DNA of 64,000 nucleotides, from positions 4,898,001-4,962,000 of the forward strand of contig OZ245019.1 of NCBI GenBank assembly GCA_965223815.1. The letters are read 5' to 3'. The notes beneath the pieces are model-generated. The model saw only the letters and a list, made by a program, of their open reading frames with translations. It did not search any database and was not told the origin of the DNA. Shown here piece by piece: positions 18,179 through 26,443 of the stretch. Every line of letters starts with the position of its first letter. Position 1 is the first letter of the stretch. A program made the position numbers and the translations under genes. This DNA is from HKST-UBA178 sp965223815 (GTDB taxonomy: Bacteria > Pseudomonadota > Gammaproteobacteria > Chromatiales > Chromatiaceae).

Positions 18179-19480
18179 TCACTTTGCGAACCGATATTCT
18201 GCCGAACGTGCGTGAGCAGTAAGACCTTCCCCCCTCGCCAACACCGACGCAGTCCTGCCGAGTGTTCCGGAACCAGCCTGAGAGGCCATGATCAAACTGC
18301 TTCGCTTCTGGAAATCATAGACACCGAGGGGCGAGGAAAAACGCGCCGTGCGCGACGTGGGAAGTACGTGGTTGGGTCCCGCGCAATAATCCCCCAAGGG
18401 CTCAGAAGTATAGGGCCCCATAAAGATGGCACCTGCATGAGTGATCTTCGGCAGCAATACCTCAGGATCGGCCACCGAAAGCTCGAGGTGCTCGGGCGCC
18501 ACATAGTTGGCGACCTGGCACGCCTCCTCCAAGTCGTTGCATTTGATGAGCGCCCCCCGGGAAGCAAGGGCGGAGGCAATAATGGATCGGCGCTCCATCT
18601 CAGGCAGCAGACGATCGATACTGCGCTTCACTTGCTCCATAAATTCTGCGTCTGGACAGAGCAGAATTGACTGCGCGTCCTCATCATGCTCGGCCTGGGA
18701 AAACAGATCCATAGCCACCCAATCCGGATCGGTATTCCCATCGCAGATCACCAGTATCTCCGATGGGCCGGCAACCATGTCGATACCGACCTGCCCGAAA
18801 ACCGCCCGCTTGGCGGTGGCCACATAAATGTTTCCCGGACCGACGATCTTGTCTACCGGGGGAACCGTCTCTGTGCCATAAGCCAGGGCCGCTATCGCCT
18901 GCGCCCCGCCCACTGCGTAGACGCAGTCCACACCGCCCACCCTGGCTGCCGCCAGCACCAGGTCATTGAGCGCACCGGCAGGGGTAGGGACCACCATAAT
19001 CAACTCGGGCACCCCGGCCACCTTCGCCGGAACAGCATTCATCAAGACAGAGGAGGGATAAGCCGCCTTTCCACCCGGCACATAAAGCCCGACCCGGTCG
19101 AGGGGCCGCACCTGCTGCCCCAGCAGGGTTCCATCCGCTTCGGTGTAAGACCAGGGCGGTATCTTTTGATGCTCGGCGTAGTCGCGAATACGTGTGGCTG
19201 CAGTTTCCAGTGCCTCTCTCTGCGCCGCTGAAATAGACTCCAGGGCCTGATCCAGGCGCGCCAGCGGTATCCGCAAGTCGATCGCGGTATCCGGGCTCCA
19301 GCCGTCGAACTTCGCCGTCAACTCCATCAAGGCGGCATCCCCCCGCCCCCGGATGTCGGCGATGATTCCGTTTACGGTCTCATTGACGTCGCCATCGGAT
19401 ACCGTATCCCAAGCCAACATCCTGTTGAGCTGGTGTTCAAAGTCCGCATCTTCTGTGCTCAGCTGTCTGATCTCGGCCAT
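18179..19480 (-). CDS. hisD: Histidinol dehydrogenase
   Basis: The 433-residue enzyme performs the last two oxidations of histidine synthesis, L-histidinol to L-histidine, with NAD and Zn. Visible are VPGGKAAYPSSVLMN, the GPGNIYVATAK NAD-binding stretch, the catalytic E-H region SQAEHDEDAQ and the C-terminal Zn-related GPNHVLPT. The length is standard. It is preceded by a roughly 100-bp gap after hisG, with an imperfect CTGTGGTC/GACCACAG inverted repeat of unknown role. Confidence 0.95.
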   Translation of the reverse strand: MAEIRQLSTEDADFEHQLNRMLAWDTVSDGDVNETVNGIIADIRGRGDAALMELTAKFDGWSPDTAIDLRIPLARLDQALESISAAQREALETAATRIRDYAEHQKIPPWSYTEADGTLLGQQVRPLDRVGLYVPGGKAAYPSSVLMNAVPAKVAGVPELIMVVPTPAGALNDLVLAAARVGGVDCVYAVGGAQAIAALAYGTETVPPVDKIVGPGNIYVATAKRAVFGQVGIDMVAGPSEILVICDGNTDPDWVAMDLFSQAEHDEDAQSILLCPDAEFMEQVKRSIDRLLPEMERRSIIASALASRGALIKCNDLEEACQVANYVAPEHLELSVADPEVLLPKITHAGAIFMGPYTSEPLGDYCAGPNHVLPTSRTARFSSPLGVYDFQKRSSLIMASQAGSGTLGRTASVLARGEGLTAHARSAEYRFAK

Positions 19481-19581
19481 ACCTGTGGTCCTTAGAAATT
19501 TTATCTACTAATACCGTTGTTAGCGGGTCAATCCCATCTACTGTGGGAACAAAGCTCTGCAGACCACAGCGGTAAGCGCTG

Positions 19582-20235
19582 CTAAATCGAATCCGCCGGA
19601 TCAGCCACAGCTTCTCGCAGTGTGTCGAGCAGCTCCACTACGGTAGCGTTTTTCATTTTCCAGGAGGCCTTGTTGATCACCAGTCGGGAACTGATATCCT
19701 GGATGTGCTCCAGGGGTACCAGCCCGTTCGCCTTCAGTGTATTGCCACTTTCGACCAGGTCTACGATCAGATCGGAAAGGCCCACCAGCGGGGCCAACTC
19801 CATGGAGCCGTAAAGCTTGATGATTTCCACCTGCTGACCCTTGGCGGCAAAATGGTTACGCGCGGCCTGGACATACTTGGTGGCGATACGCAGCCGGTTG
19901 CCCGACATCTTGGCACCCACTGCCCCCGCAACCATCAACCGGCAGCGGGCGATGCCCAGATCGAGGGGTTCGTACAAACCTTCACCGCCGTGCTCGATCA
20001 AGACATCCTTTCCGGCCACTCCCATATCCGCCGCTCCCCACTGCACATAAGTCGGCACGTCAGTAGCGCGGATAATCAGTAGATTCACCGCCGCATGGTT
20101 AGTCCGCAGGATCAGTCTACGGCTGTTGTCGGGGTCATCCACAGGTTCGATTCCTGCGTGCGCCAACAGCGGCAGGGTCTGTTTGAATATGCGGCCCTTG
20201 GAGAGGGCAATCGTTATCGGCGTATCGAATTTCAC
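19582..20235 (-). CDS. hisG: ATP phosphoribosyltransferase, short form
   Basis: First enzyme of histidine synthesis, joining ATP and PRPP. At 217 residues it is the short HisG type, lacking the C-terminal regulatory domain, so it should need a HisZ partner, which is not encoded in this window. Motifs: ALSKGRIF at the N-terminus, GAADMGVAGKD, and DLVESGNTLKANGL for PRPP binding. It begins with GTG, 16 bases after murA. Confidence 0.94.
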   Translation of the reverse strand: MKFDTPITIALSKGRIFKQTLPLLAHAGIEPVDDPDNSRRLILRTNHAAVNLLIIRATDVPTYVQWGAADMGVAGKDVLIEHGGEGLYEPLDLGIARCRLMVAGAVGAKMSGNRLRIATKYVQAARNHFAAKGQQVEIIKLYGSMELAPLVGLSDLIVDLVESGNTLKANGLVPLEHIQDISSRLVINKASWKMKNATVVELLDTLREAVADPADSI

Positions 20236-20251
20236 GGACGAATTGATTCCT

Positions 20252-21511
20252 TCAACTCGGCACTCGGCGAATCTGCGCGCCCAGCCCGGATAGTTTTTCC
20301 TCGATGTTCTCGTATCCCCTGTCGATGTGGTAGATACGATCCACCACCGTCTCTCCGTTAGCCACCAACCCCGCCAATACCAGGCTGGCCGAGGCCCGCA
20401 AATCGGTGGCCATCACCGGGGCACCATTGAGGCGCTGAACTCCCTCACAGATCGCGGTATTACCTTCCAGCCTGATCCTGGCACCCATACGTTGCATCTC
20501 CTGGACGTGCATGAACCGGTTTTCGAAAACGGTCTCAGTGATGGTTCCCACCCCTTCGGCCACCGCATTCAAGGCGGTAAACTGTGCTTGCATGTCGGTA
20601 GGAAAAGCAGGATGGGGAGCGGTATGGACATCCACTGCCCGAGGTCTCTTTCCCTCCATATCCAGTGCGATCCAATCGTCTCCCGTCTCTATCTTGGCAC
20701 CACTGTCCCCCAGCTTCTGAAGCACTGAATCCAGGAGATCGGGCTGAGTATCCCGCACCCGGATACTCCCCCCTGTCATCGCCGCAGCCACCAGATAGGT
20801 ACCGGTTTCGATTCGATCCGGCAACACCCGATAGTGGCCGCCGGAGAGGCGATCCACACCCTCTACAGTGATAGTGTCCGTACCCGCGCCGGTGATTCGC
20901 GCACCCATGACATTCAGGCAATTTGCCAGATCGACGACCTCGGGCTCCCGGGCGGCGTTCTCTATCACGCTCACTCCATCTGCCAGGGCAGCGGCCATCA
21001 TCAGATTTTCGGTGCCGGTAACGGTAACAATATCCATCACCAATCGGGCGCCCCGCAGTCGACTGGCGCTAGCCCTGATGTACCCCCCCTCGACATCGAC
21101 ATCGGCGCCCATGGCGCGAAGCCCCTGGATATGCTGGTTGACCGGCCGCGAACCGATGGCACAACCACCGGGCAACGAGACATCGGCCCTGCCGAATCGT
21201 GCCAGCAGCGGCCCCAAAACCAATATCGAGGCGCGCATGGTCCTGACCAACTCGTAGGGAGCGCTGAAATCCGTGATCGTGCTGGAGTCCACCTCGATAT
21301 GCATTTTCTCATCCACCGTCAGGTGAACACCCATGCGTCCCAGTAACTCCATGGTGGTAGTAATGTCATGCAGATGGGGAACATTGCCGATGGTCATCGG
21401 CCCTTCCGCCAACAGGGTGGCTGCCAGAATCGGTAACGCCGCGTTTTTCGCTCCCGCGACCCGCACCTCTCCGGCTACGGGAATACCCCCGCGTATTATC
21501 AGTTTATCCAT
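20252..21511 (-). CDS. murA: UDP-N-acetylglucosamine 1-carboxyvinyltransferase
   Basis: MurA transfers enolpyruvate from PEP to UDP-GlcNAc, the first committed step of peptidoglycan synthesis. The 419-residue protein has the N-terminal AGAKNAALP and the catalytic cysteine at residue 117 in PGGCAIGSRPVNQH, the residue alkylated by fosfomycin; it is therefore not a naturally resistant Cys-to-Asp form. It leads the murA-hisG-hisD-hisC unit. In Pseudomonas and E. coli a BolA/IbaG gene and the mla operon precede murA; here a HIT gene and a 30-kb accessory block lie there instead. Confidence 0.96.
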   Translation of the reverse strand: MDKLIIRGGIPVAGEVRVAGAKNAALPILAATLLAEGPMTIGNVPHLHDITTTMELLGRMGVHLTVDEKMHIEVDSSTITDFSAPYELVRTMRASILVLGPLLARFGRADVSLPGGCAIGSRPVNQHIQGLRAMGADVDVEGGYIRASASRLRGARLVMDIVTVTGTENLMMAAALADGVSVIENAAREPEVVDLANCLNVMGARITGAGTDTITVEGVDRLSGGHYRVLPDRIETGTYLVAAAMTGGSIRVRDTQPDLLDSVLQKLGDSGAKIETGDDWIALDMEGKRPRAVDVHTAPHPAFPTDMQAQFTALNAVAEGVGTITETVFENRFMHVQEMQRMGARIRLEGNTAICEGVQRLNGAPVMATDLRASASLVLAGLVANGETVVDRIYHIDRGYENIEEKLSGLGAQIRRVPS

Positions 21512-21617
21512 TTAGATCATCATTTTGCGGGGCCGGAGGCGCACGCCAGGAAGCCAACAAGATAAACTGTCAATACTAACTAAAAACGCGGAAAAACGGA
21601 AAACAATCGACGCAATT

Positions 21618-22055
21618 TTAGGTTGGCAACGGCCAGCTACCGCGGAGAGTTTCGAGCAGCTGACGGCTAACATCGGCAGTGACGGTATTGGGCTGCGAGA
21701 GTTCTGGCGGGCCCGGCCAGCCGCTGTCGTTAAAAACGGCACCTGCGAACTCTTTGGTGGCCTGATAGCGCGGGATCACATGGAAATGCACGTCTGGATC
21801 GACCATCATAAGCATCAGATAATTAATCTTGTCATAATCGAAGGTCGCGCTCAGTACCTGCTCGATATCTGCAATCGCAAACTGCATTTCCGCAAAGGCA
21901 TCTCTATCCAACATCGAAAAGCGCGTAGCCTGCTGTTTGCTGACCAAAACCAGAGACCCCAAGGTAACCTGGGCGGGGCGTAACAGCACTGCCCAGTGGC
22001 GATAGTCCCGAACAATTGTCTCGGGTGCCCCAAACTTCTTCATGGTTGCATTCAT
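21618..22055 (-). CDS. HIT-family nucleotide-binding protein
   Basis: A 145-residue histidine-triad protein. The triad reads D-V-H-F-H-V-I: the first histidine is Asp, while the central nucleophilic His and the last His are kept, as in a branch of bacterial HIT proteins. These hydrolyse or bind nucleoside phosphates, but the physiological substrate is unknown. The ATG has GGAGG eight bases upstream. It sits about 100 bp in front of murA and occupies the place where BolA/IbaG is usually found. Confidence 0.88.
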   Translation of the reverse strand: MNATMKKFGAPETIVRDYRHWAVLLRPAQVTLGSLVLVSKQQATRFSMLDRDAFAEMQFAIADIEQVLSATFDYDKINYLMLMMVDPDVHFHVIPRYQATKEFAGAVFNDSGWPGPPELSQPNTVTADVSRQLLETLRGSWPLPT

Positions 22056-22180
22056 GTCGCCCCTCCTTTATTTCTGTCTGCAATTGGAACAGGCAAACCA
22101 CGGAGACGTCAATCTCGCGGGCTCGAGTTTTCACCCGGCGTGTATGCTCATTGTGGCGTGTTTTTGTATCATCATTTCCT

Positions 22181-22223
22181 TAGGGCCTGTTAACACTGAT
22201 TGGAACAGTGTTAACAGGCCCTA
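22181..22223. repeat. Perfect 18-bp inverted repeat (hairpin), no U tract
   Basis: Arms TAGGGCCTGTTAACACTG and its exact complement flank a 7-base loop ATTGGAA. Neither strand has a U tract after it, so it is not a classical terminator. It lies in the roughly 220-bp space between the divergent HIT and GNAT genes, at the left border of the accessory block. Possible roles are a REP/MITE-like element or a regulator-binding palindrome. The 12-mer AACAGGCCCTAG recurs once at about 25204-25215. Confidence 0.8.
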
Positions 22224-22278
22224 GGTAAGGCGCATCGCAACAGCAACTCGCGGCGGTAGACAGGAAAACGGGATCCCC

Positions 22279-23442
22279 ATGACCTTCTCGGTAACAGGAA
22301 AACAAGATTCAACCGCCGCGCTAGAGGCTCTACCGGTTTCAACCCGGGCTGATCTAAAACGATTTATCCGTGTGCCATGGACCCTGTATGCAGACGACCC
22401 TTACTGGATCCCCCCTCTGCTCGCCGAGCGTATGCTGCATTTATCGCCGAAGAATCCCTATTTCCAGCATGCCAGTTGGCAGGCATGGATAGCCTATAGG
22501 GGTGGCAGGGCGGTTGGGCGTATAAGTGCACAGGTGGACAGGTTGCGTCTAGATACTTTTGCTGATGCAACGGGGTCCTTCGGCCTCATCGAGGCCGAGA
22601 ATGACCCAGGAATCTTCGAACTTCTTCTTGGCACTGCAGGAGATTGGCTGGCGAGCCAGGGAATCAAACGAATGCAGGGCCCCTTCAATCTATCGATCAA
22701 TCAGGAGTGCGGATTGCTGGTGGAGGGCTTCGACAGTCCTCCATTCGTAATGATGGGCCATGCTAAACCTTGGTATGCCACCAATCTCGAGATGCTGGGC
22801 TTCGTCAAGGCTCAGGATCTGCTTGCCTATAGGGTGGACAAGCACTTCACTGTCTCCCCTGCAATGAAAAAGCTGACTGGGAAAAACACGGCCCAAATAC
22901 ACACCCGCCCTCTTAGACGCGAGCATTTGAAAAGTGAGCTGGATACACTCAGGGATTTGTTCAATGACGCCTGGTCGCAAAACTGGGGGTTCGTCCCGTT
23001 TACCGAAGCGGAATTCGACGACCTGGGACAAACTCTCGTGTACCTGGTGGATAGAGAGTACATTCAGATTGCAGAAATGGACGGGCAAGCCGCCGCCATG
23101 GTCGTTGCGCTCCCCAATTTGAACGAGGCTGCCCGGGACCTGAATGGCAGACTACTGCCCCTGGGCTGGCTGAAACTTATCTGGCGAATAAAGAGACATC
23201 GACTCAAAACAGCGCGGGTTACACTCATGGGAATTCGCAAACAATACCAAAACAGCCCCAAAGGCGCGGCCCTCGCCTACGCAGTCATCGATGCCGCACA
23301 GAGAGCGTTGATCCGCAATGGGGTCGAGGAGGTGGAAATGTCGTGGATTCTCGAGAACAACCGCAGTATGCGTCACATACTGCATGCCCTTGGAAGCGAC
23401 GCCTACAAACGCTACAGAATTTATCAGAAAGAACTGGACTGA
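22279..23442 (+). CDS. GNAT-fold acyltransferase, bacterial ceramide synthase (bCerS)-like
   Basis: The 387-residue soluble protein belongs to a GNAT-like family: VPWTLYADDPYWIPPLL near the N-terminus, AVGRISAQVD, MQGPFNLSINQECG, GFDSPPFVMMGHAKPWY in the middle and EMSWILENN...R near the end. From memory, this pattern matches the GNAT-type N-acyltransferase that acylates the sphingoid base in Caulobacter. Serine-palmitoyltransferase, ACP and CerR-like genes in the same accessory block support a ceramide-forming role. The next gene overlaps its stop by ATGA. Family: confident; ceramide synthesis: inference. Confidence 0.65.
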   Translation: MTFSVTGKQDSTAALEALPVSTRADLKRFIRVPWTLYADDPYWIPPLLAERMLHLSPKNPYFQHASWQAWIAYRGGRAVGRISAQVDRLRLDTFADATGSFGLIEAENDPGIFELLLGTAGDWLASQGIKRMQGPFNLSINQECGLLVEGFDSPPFVMMGHAKPWYATNLEMLGFVKAQDLLAYRVDKHFTVSPAMKKLTGKNTAQIHTRPLRREHLKSELDTLRDLFNDAWSQNWGFVPFTEAEFDDLGQTLVYLVDREYIQIAEMDGQAAAMVVALPNLNEAARDLNGRLLPLGWLKLIWRIKRHRLKTARVTLMGIRKQYQNSPKGAALAYAVIDAAQRALIRNGVEEVEMSWILENNRSMRHILHALGSDAYKRYRIYQKELD

Positions 23443-24272
23443 TGCCCTTGAGCAGCGATACTGCGGGACTATTCAACTCGGTGATTATGGCGGCAGATAG
23501 AAATCCCGACGACCCCGTAGCCGTGGCTGCCGGCGTGCGCGCCAAGGCGCTGACACCGATAGCCGGTCAGGCCATGGTGTTAAGGGTTCTGGTTGCACTA
23601 GAGGGTGCCGGAGAAGTCGACCGCAGATTGCTTTGCGGCCCACCTGCCGAAATCATCGCTGAACACCCGGAACTGCGCGACAGCCTCGCCCGGGGTGATT
23701 TTGAATGGCTCGAAAACCGGGATAGCCCAAGCCTTAGTGCCGGTGCCGCGTTGCATCAGCTGCCAAAGCAACGGCCGGTATTGCTTACCACAGCCGATCA
23801 TGCGTTGCTAAGCAGTGATATCGTTGACTATTTCTGCCGTCAAGCCCGCAGCACAGACTGCGATCTGCTTGTAGCGCTAGCGCCATACAGCTCGATTGCG
23901 GCCACCTACCCCAGGGTTCGCAGAACCGTTCTGAAATTCAGAGATACGCCCTGCTGCAGTTGCAACCTCTTCGCATTCATGACTCCCGACTCCCGGCGGG
24001 TAACCGATTTCTGGAGGAATATCGAGCATCAGCGGAAGAGACCCTGGCGGGTTATGGGCGTGCTGGGCATATGGCCGGTTCTGAAATATCTACTCGGCCG
24101 GCTCACGATAGACGACGCCATGACACGCGCCTCGAACATCCTCGGTATTCGCGTGGGTGCAATTATGATGCCGTTCGCCGAAGCGGCAATAGATGTGGAC
24201 AAGGCAGAAGATTTGGAGTTTGTGAAGAATATGCTGGGAAAAAGACAGGCCTCAGACGATCATGCCGTCTGA
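23442..24272 (+). CDS. Nucleotidyltransferase-like (MobA/GT-A fold) protein
   Basis: A 276-residue protein with features of NTP transferases: an N-terminal SVIMAADR stretch in place of a standard LAGG-x-G-x-R loop, and a TTADHALL motif (Asp for metal) at mid-length. The C-terminal half has DVDKAEDLEFV, typical of MobA- or IspD-like enzymes. The usual nucleotide-binding loop is altered (NPDDPVAVAAGV), so specificity is unclear. The start ATG overlaps the stop of the ceramide-synthase-like gene, so the two are translationally coupled and likely act in one pathway, perhaps head-group activation. Confidence 0.7.
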   Translation: MPLSSDTAGLFNSVIMAADRNPDDPVAVAAGVRAKALTPIAGQAMVLRVLVALEGAGEVDRRLLCGPPAEIIAEHPELRDSLARGDFEWLENRDSPSLSAGAALHQLPKQRPVLLTTADHALLSSDIVDYFCRQARSTDCDLLVALAPYSSIAATYPRVRRTVLKFRDTPCCSCNLFAFMTPDSRRVTDFWRNIEHQRKRPWRVMGVLGIWPVLKYLLGRLTIDDAMTRASNILGIRVGAIMMPFAEAAIDVDKAEDLEFVKNMLGKRQASDDHAV

Positions 24273-24278
24273 GGCCTG
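24246..24278 (-). terminator. Terminator hairpin between convergent genes
   Basis: A perfect 13-bp stem (CAGGCCTCAGACG) with a 7-base loop. The minus strand continues into TCTTTTT, a U tract, so it should stop leftward transcripts from the cytidylyltransferase-like gene. The same hairpin overlaps the last codons and stop of the plus-strand nucleotidyltransferase gene and may also protect its transcript end. Confidence 0.8.
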
Positions 24279-24304
24279 GGTGAACGCCCGCACTTAGTGA
24301 CGGT

Positions 24305-25084
24305 TTACAGCGCCAATCGATGCTTATCTTTCCTTGCCAACCAGCCCGCCACCATTTTCAAAGCTCTGTCGAGATCAACAGGATAATCGAGTTCACCCCA
24401 CTCCGATCCCGCTATCGACTGACTCCATACATCGCCCTCACTGGCCAGCTCGTCGATCACTGACAAGTACCACTGTTTAAGGGCAACCGGCTGGCGCATT
24501 ATCCGCTCAACCGCCATCGTAAACCGCTTCGCCCCCGGTCCGCGAAAAAGCAGCATGCCGATAGACTCGCCATCCACTGCCTCGACCGCCATATCCTTAC
24601 CGATTCCGACCAGCCGGTCTCCATCCAGGCTGACCTTCATATCGTCGGAATCGTAGCGCGACTTCACATCCCTGGCCAGGGTGATTGGCCGATGGGGCGC
24701 ATTCAACAACCGTGTCAGCACCTGGGGCTCAAACAGCGTATCTCCGTTGACAAGCACGAAGTCCCCAACCATCTGTTCCCGCGCCATCCACACGGTAGCA
24801 AGATTGTCCGCCACGTCGAAGAAGGGATTGTAAAGGGTCTTTACCCTGCCTCCGGGATAAGTAGCGGCCAATCGCTCGGTAACGGCATCCGCTCCATAGC
24901 CCACGACCACGGTAATATCTTCGATGCCGTTCTCGGCCAGATGGTCGATTTGCCACTCCAGGACCGATTTCCCATGAATATCCAGGAGACACTTAGGGGT
25001 GTTGGCCGTCATTGGCAATAACCTGCGGCCGTGGCCGGCACTAAGAATGATCGCCTTCATATAATTCTTTGTCCCATTGGTCAT
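24305..25084 (-). CDS. Sugar-phosphate/alcohol-phosphate nucleotidylyltransferase
   Basis: The 259-residue enzyme shows a clear GT-A nucleotidyltransferase signature: MKAIILSAGHGRRLLPMT, then PKCLLDIHGKSVLE, and the metal-binding VLVNGDTLF. It resembles CTP:phosphocholine and inositol-1-phosphate cytidylyltransferases (NTP_transferase family). The first ATG is used because AGGGGTGA lies upstream; a second ATG eight codons in, where homology begins, is an alternative. A CDP-alcohol phosphotransferase is encoded 3.5 kb to the right, so this enzyme may make its CDP-alcohol substrate. The pairing is inference. Confidence 0.8.
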   Translation of the reverse strand: MTNGTKNYMKAIILSAGHGRRLLPMTANTPKCLLDIHGKSVLEWQIDHLAENGIEDITVVVGYGADAVTERLAATYPGGRVKTLYNPFFDVADNLATVWMAREQMVGDFVLVNGDTLFEPQVLTRLLNAPHRPITLARDVKSRYDSDDMKVSLDGDRLVGIGKDMAVEAVDGESIGMLLFRGPGAKRFTMAVERIMRQPVALKQWYLSVIDELASEGDVWSQSIAGSEWGELDYPVDLDRALKMVAGWLARKDKHRLAL

Positions 25085-25113
25085 ATATTCACTTCACCCC
25101 TGAGGAGCCCGCC

Positions 25114-25230
25114 TCAGCACCAGCCGCAAGTGTGCACCAGCGAGACGCCCGAGGCTTGTCCAAATGCGCCAAGCACCAATCCCGCAGCCCCGACAATGGC
25201 CGAAACAGGCCCTAGTAGTAAGCCGAGCAA
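25114..25230 (-). CDS. Possible 38-residue hydrophobic microprotein
   Basis: A minus-strand frame starts at TTG with TAAGG six bases upstream and encodes a glycine/alanine/leucine-rich peptide (LLLGPVSAIVGAAGLVLGAF) that could span the membrane, ending in CGWC. It stops about 30 bases before the nucleotidylyltransferase gene on the same strand and could be its leader cistron. There is no homology I recognise; a chance frame is quite possible. Confidence 0.25.
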   Translation of the reverse strand: MLGLLLGPVSAIVGAAGLVLGAFGQASGVSLVHTCGWC

Positions 25231-25372
25231 AATAACCTTATGATTCTACAGCAACAAAAGCCAAATACAACAAATCCTTTGTAGTAAACTTGGCGGGCTC
25301 GGTTCGTTGCTTTTGTCCGGGTGAAAACAACAATAGCCGCTATCAGCAAAAAGAAGACCAGGCCTCACACTT

Positions 25373-26443
25373 GTGATAATCAACCGCTATTTGCTCCGTG
25401 AAACAGCACTACCGCTGGCGATAGTCACGCTGGTCCTGGTGATAATCTTCATGAGCTATAATGCCGGCCGCCTGACCACCGACGCTGCCGCAGGGCTACT
25501 GCCGGCCTCAACCGTCACCTACCTGACGCTGCTCAAGTCCCTCATCGCGATCGAGGTTTTACTCCCAATCGCACTCTATCTCTCGGTGGTGATGGGTATT
25601 GGCCGGCTCAACAGCGACCTGGAGATTATCGCCCTGCACGCCTCGGGTATCAGCGAAATGAAGGTTGTGCGTATTGTCCTGCGACTATCCCTTATCGTGG
25701 CGTTGATCGTCGCCGGCCTGTCGCTGGCGATCCGGCCATGGGCTTACCACCAAAGTTACCTACTCAAGGCGGAGGCGGAGGCGGAGTTCAACCTGGACAA
25801 GCTGGAGCCGGGACAATTCTACGCGGCGGAGGAATCCGGTACAGTCATCTATGTGGAGCAGATCAATCGCGAGGAGAACAGACTCGAGGACGTACATTTC
25901 TTTCAGGTGGACGAGGATCAGGTCCTGGTGGTTCAAGCCAAACAAGCCTGGCAGCCCGTGATCGACCCCTACGCTCCCCCGGTGCTACGTTTCAGCTATG
26001 GCTCCAGCTACCGGATCGATCTGGCCGGAACCCTGGATCTGAATCTGTTCTTCAAAGACTTTTCCGTATTCTTGCGTGCCAACCACGAAAAACTCCTTGG
26101 CCACAAAAGCAAAGCCACAAAGACGCTGGAGCTTTTCGGTTCCGATAAGCCGAAAGACCTGGCAGAACTGCAATGGCGGCTGATCACCCCCATTACCACC
26201 CTGTTACTGGGCATACTGGCAGTCCCCCTGAGCCGGGCTGCACCCCGCACCGGTCGCTATGCGAAAGCAGTGGTCGCTGCGATTGTGTACGCCGTTTTTT
26301 ACAACCTCAGCGTTGTCGCCAAGAACTGGGTTGAACAGGGTCTGGTTGGGCCGATTCCCGGACTCTGGTGGCCCAATGCGATATTGGCGATTCTGGTTGT
26401 TGTGTTGCTGCTCAACCCGAGGCTGGGATCGGGCATGAAATGA
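25373..26443 (+). CDS. lptF: LPS export ABC transporter permease LptF
   Basis: LptF is one of two permeases that, with LptB2, extract lipopolysaccharide from the inner membrane into the LptC-A-D bridge. The 356-residue protein has the YjgP/YjgQ layout: three N-terminal membrane segments, a periplasmic beta-jellyroll (about 140-260) and three C-terminal segments, with INRYLLRE at the start. Translation starts at GTG. lptG follows with an ATGA overlap. In most gammaproteobacteria lptFG lie next to pepA; here they are embedded between lipid genes. Confidence 0.93.
   Translation: MIINRYLLRETALPLAIVTLVLVIIFMSYNAGRLTTDAAAGLLPASTVTYLTLLKSLIAIEVLLPIALYLSVVMGIGRLNSDLEIIALHASGISEMKVVRIVLRLSLIVALIVAGLSLAIRPWAYHQSYLLKAEAEAEFNLDKLEPGQFYAAEESGTVIYVEQINREENRLEDVHFFQVDEDQVLVVQAKQAWQPVIDPYAPPVLRFSYGSSYRIDLAGTLDLNLFFKDFSVFLRANHEKLLGHKSKATKTLELFGSDKPKDLAELQWRLITPITTLLLGILAVPLSRAAPRTGRYAKAVVAAIVYAVFYNLSVVAKNWVEQGLVGPIPGLWWPNAILAILVVVLLLNPRLGSGMK

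Noticed and set aside
19481..19581. CTGTGGTC/GACCACAG inverted repeat in the hisG-hisD gap considered as an attenuator
   Set aside because: The arms are only 8 bp and about 70 bases apart, with no leader peptide rich in histidine; support is too weak to call regulation.
22181..22223. Palindrome considered as a Rho-independent terminator for the HIT or GNAT gene
   Set aside because: It lies between divergent starts, not after a gene end, and neither strand has a U tract.
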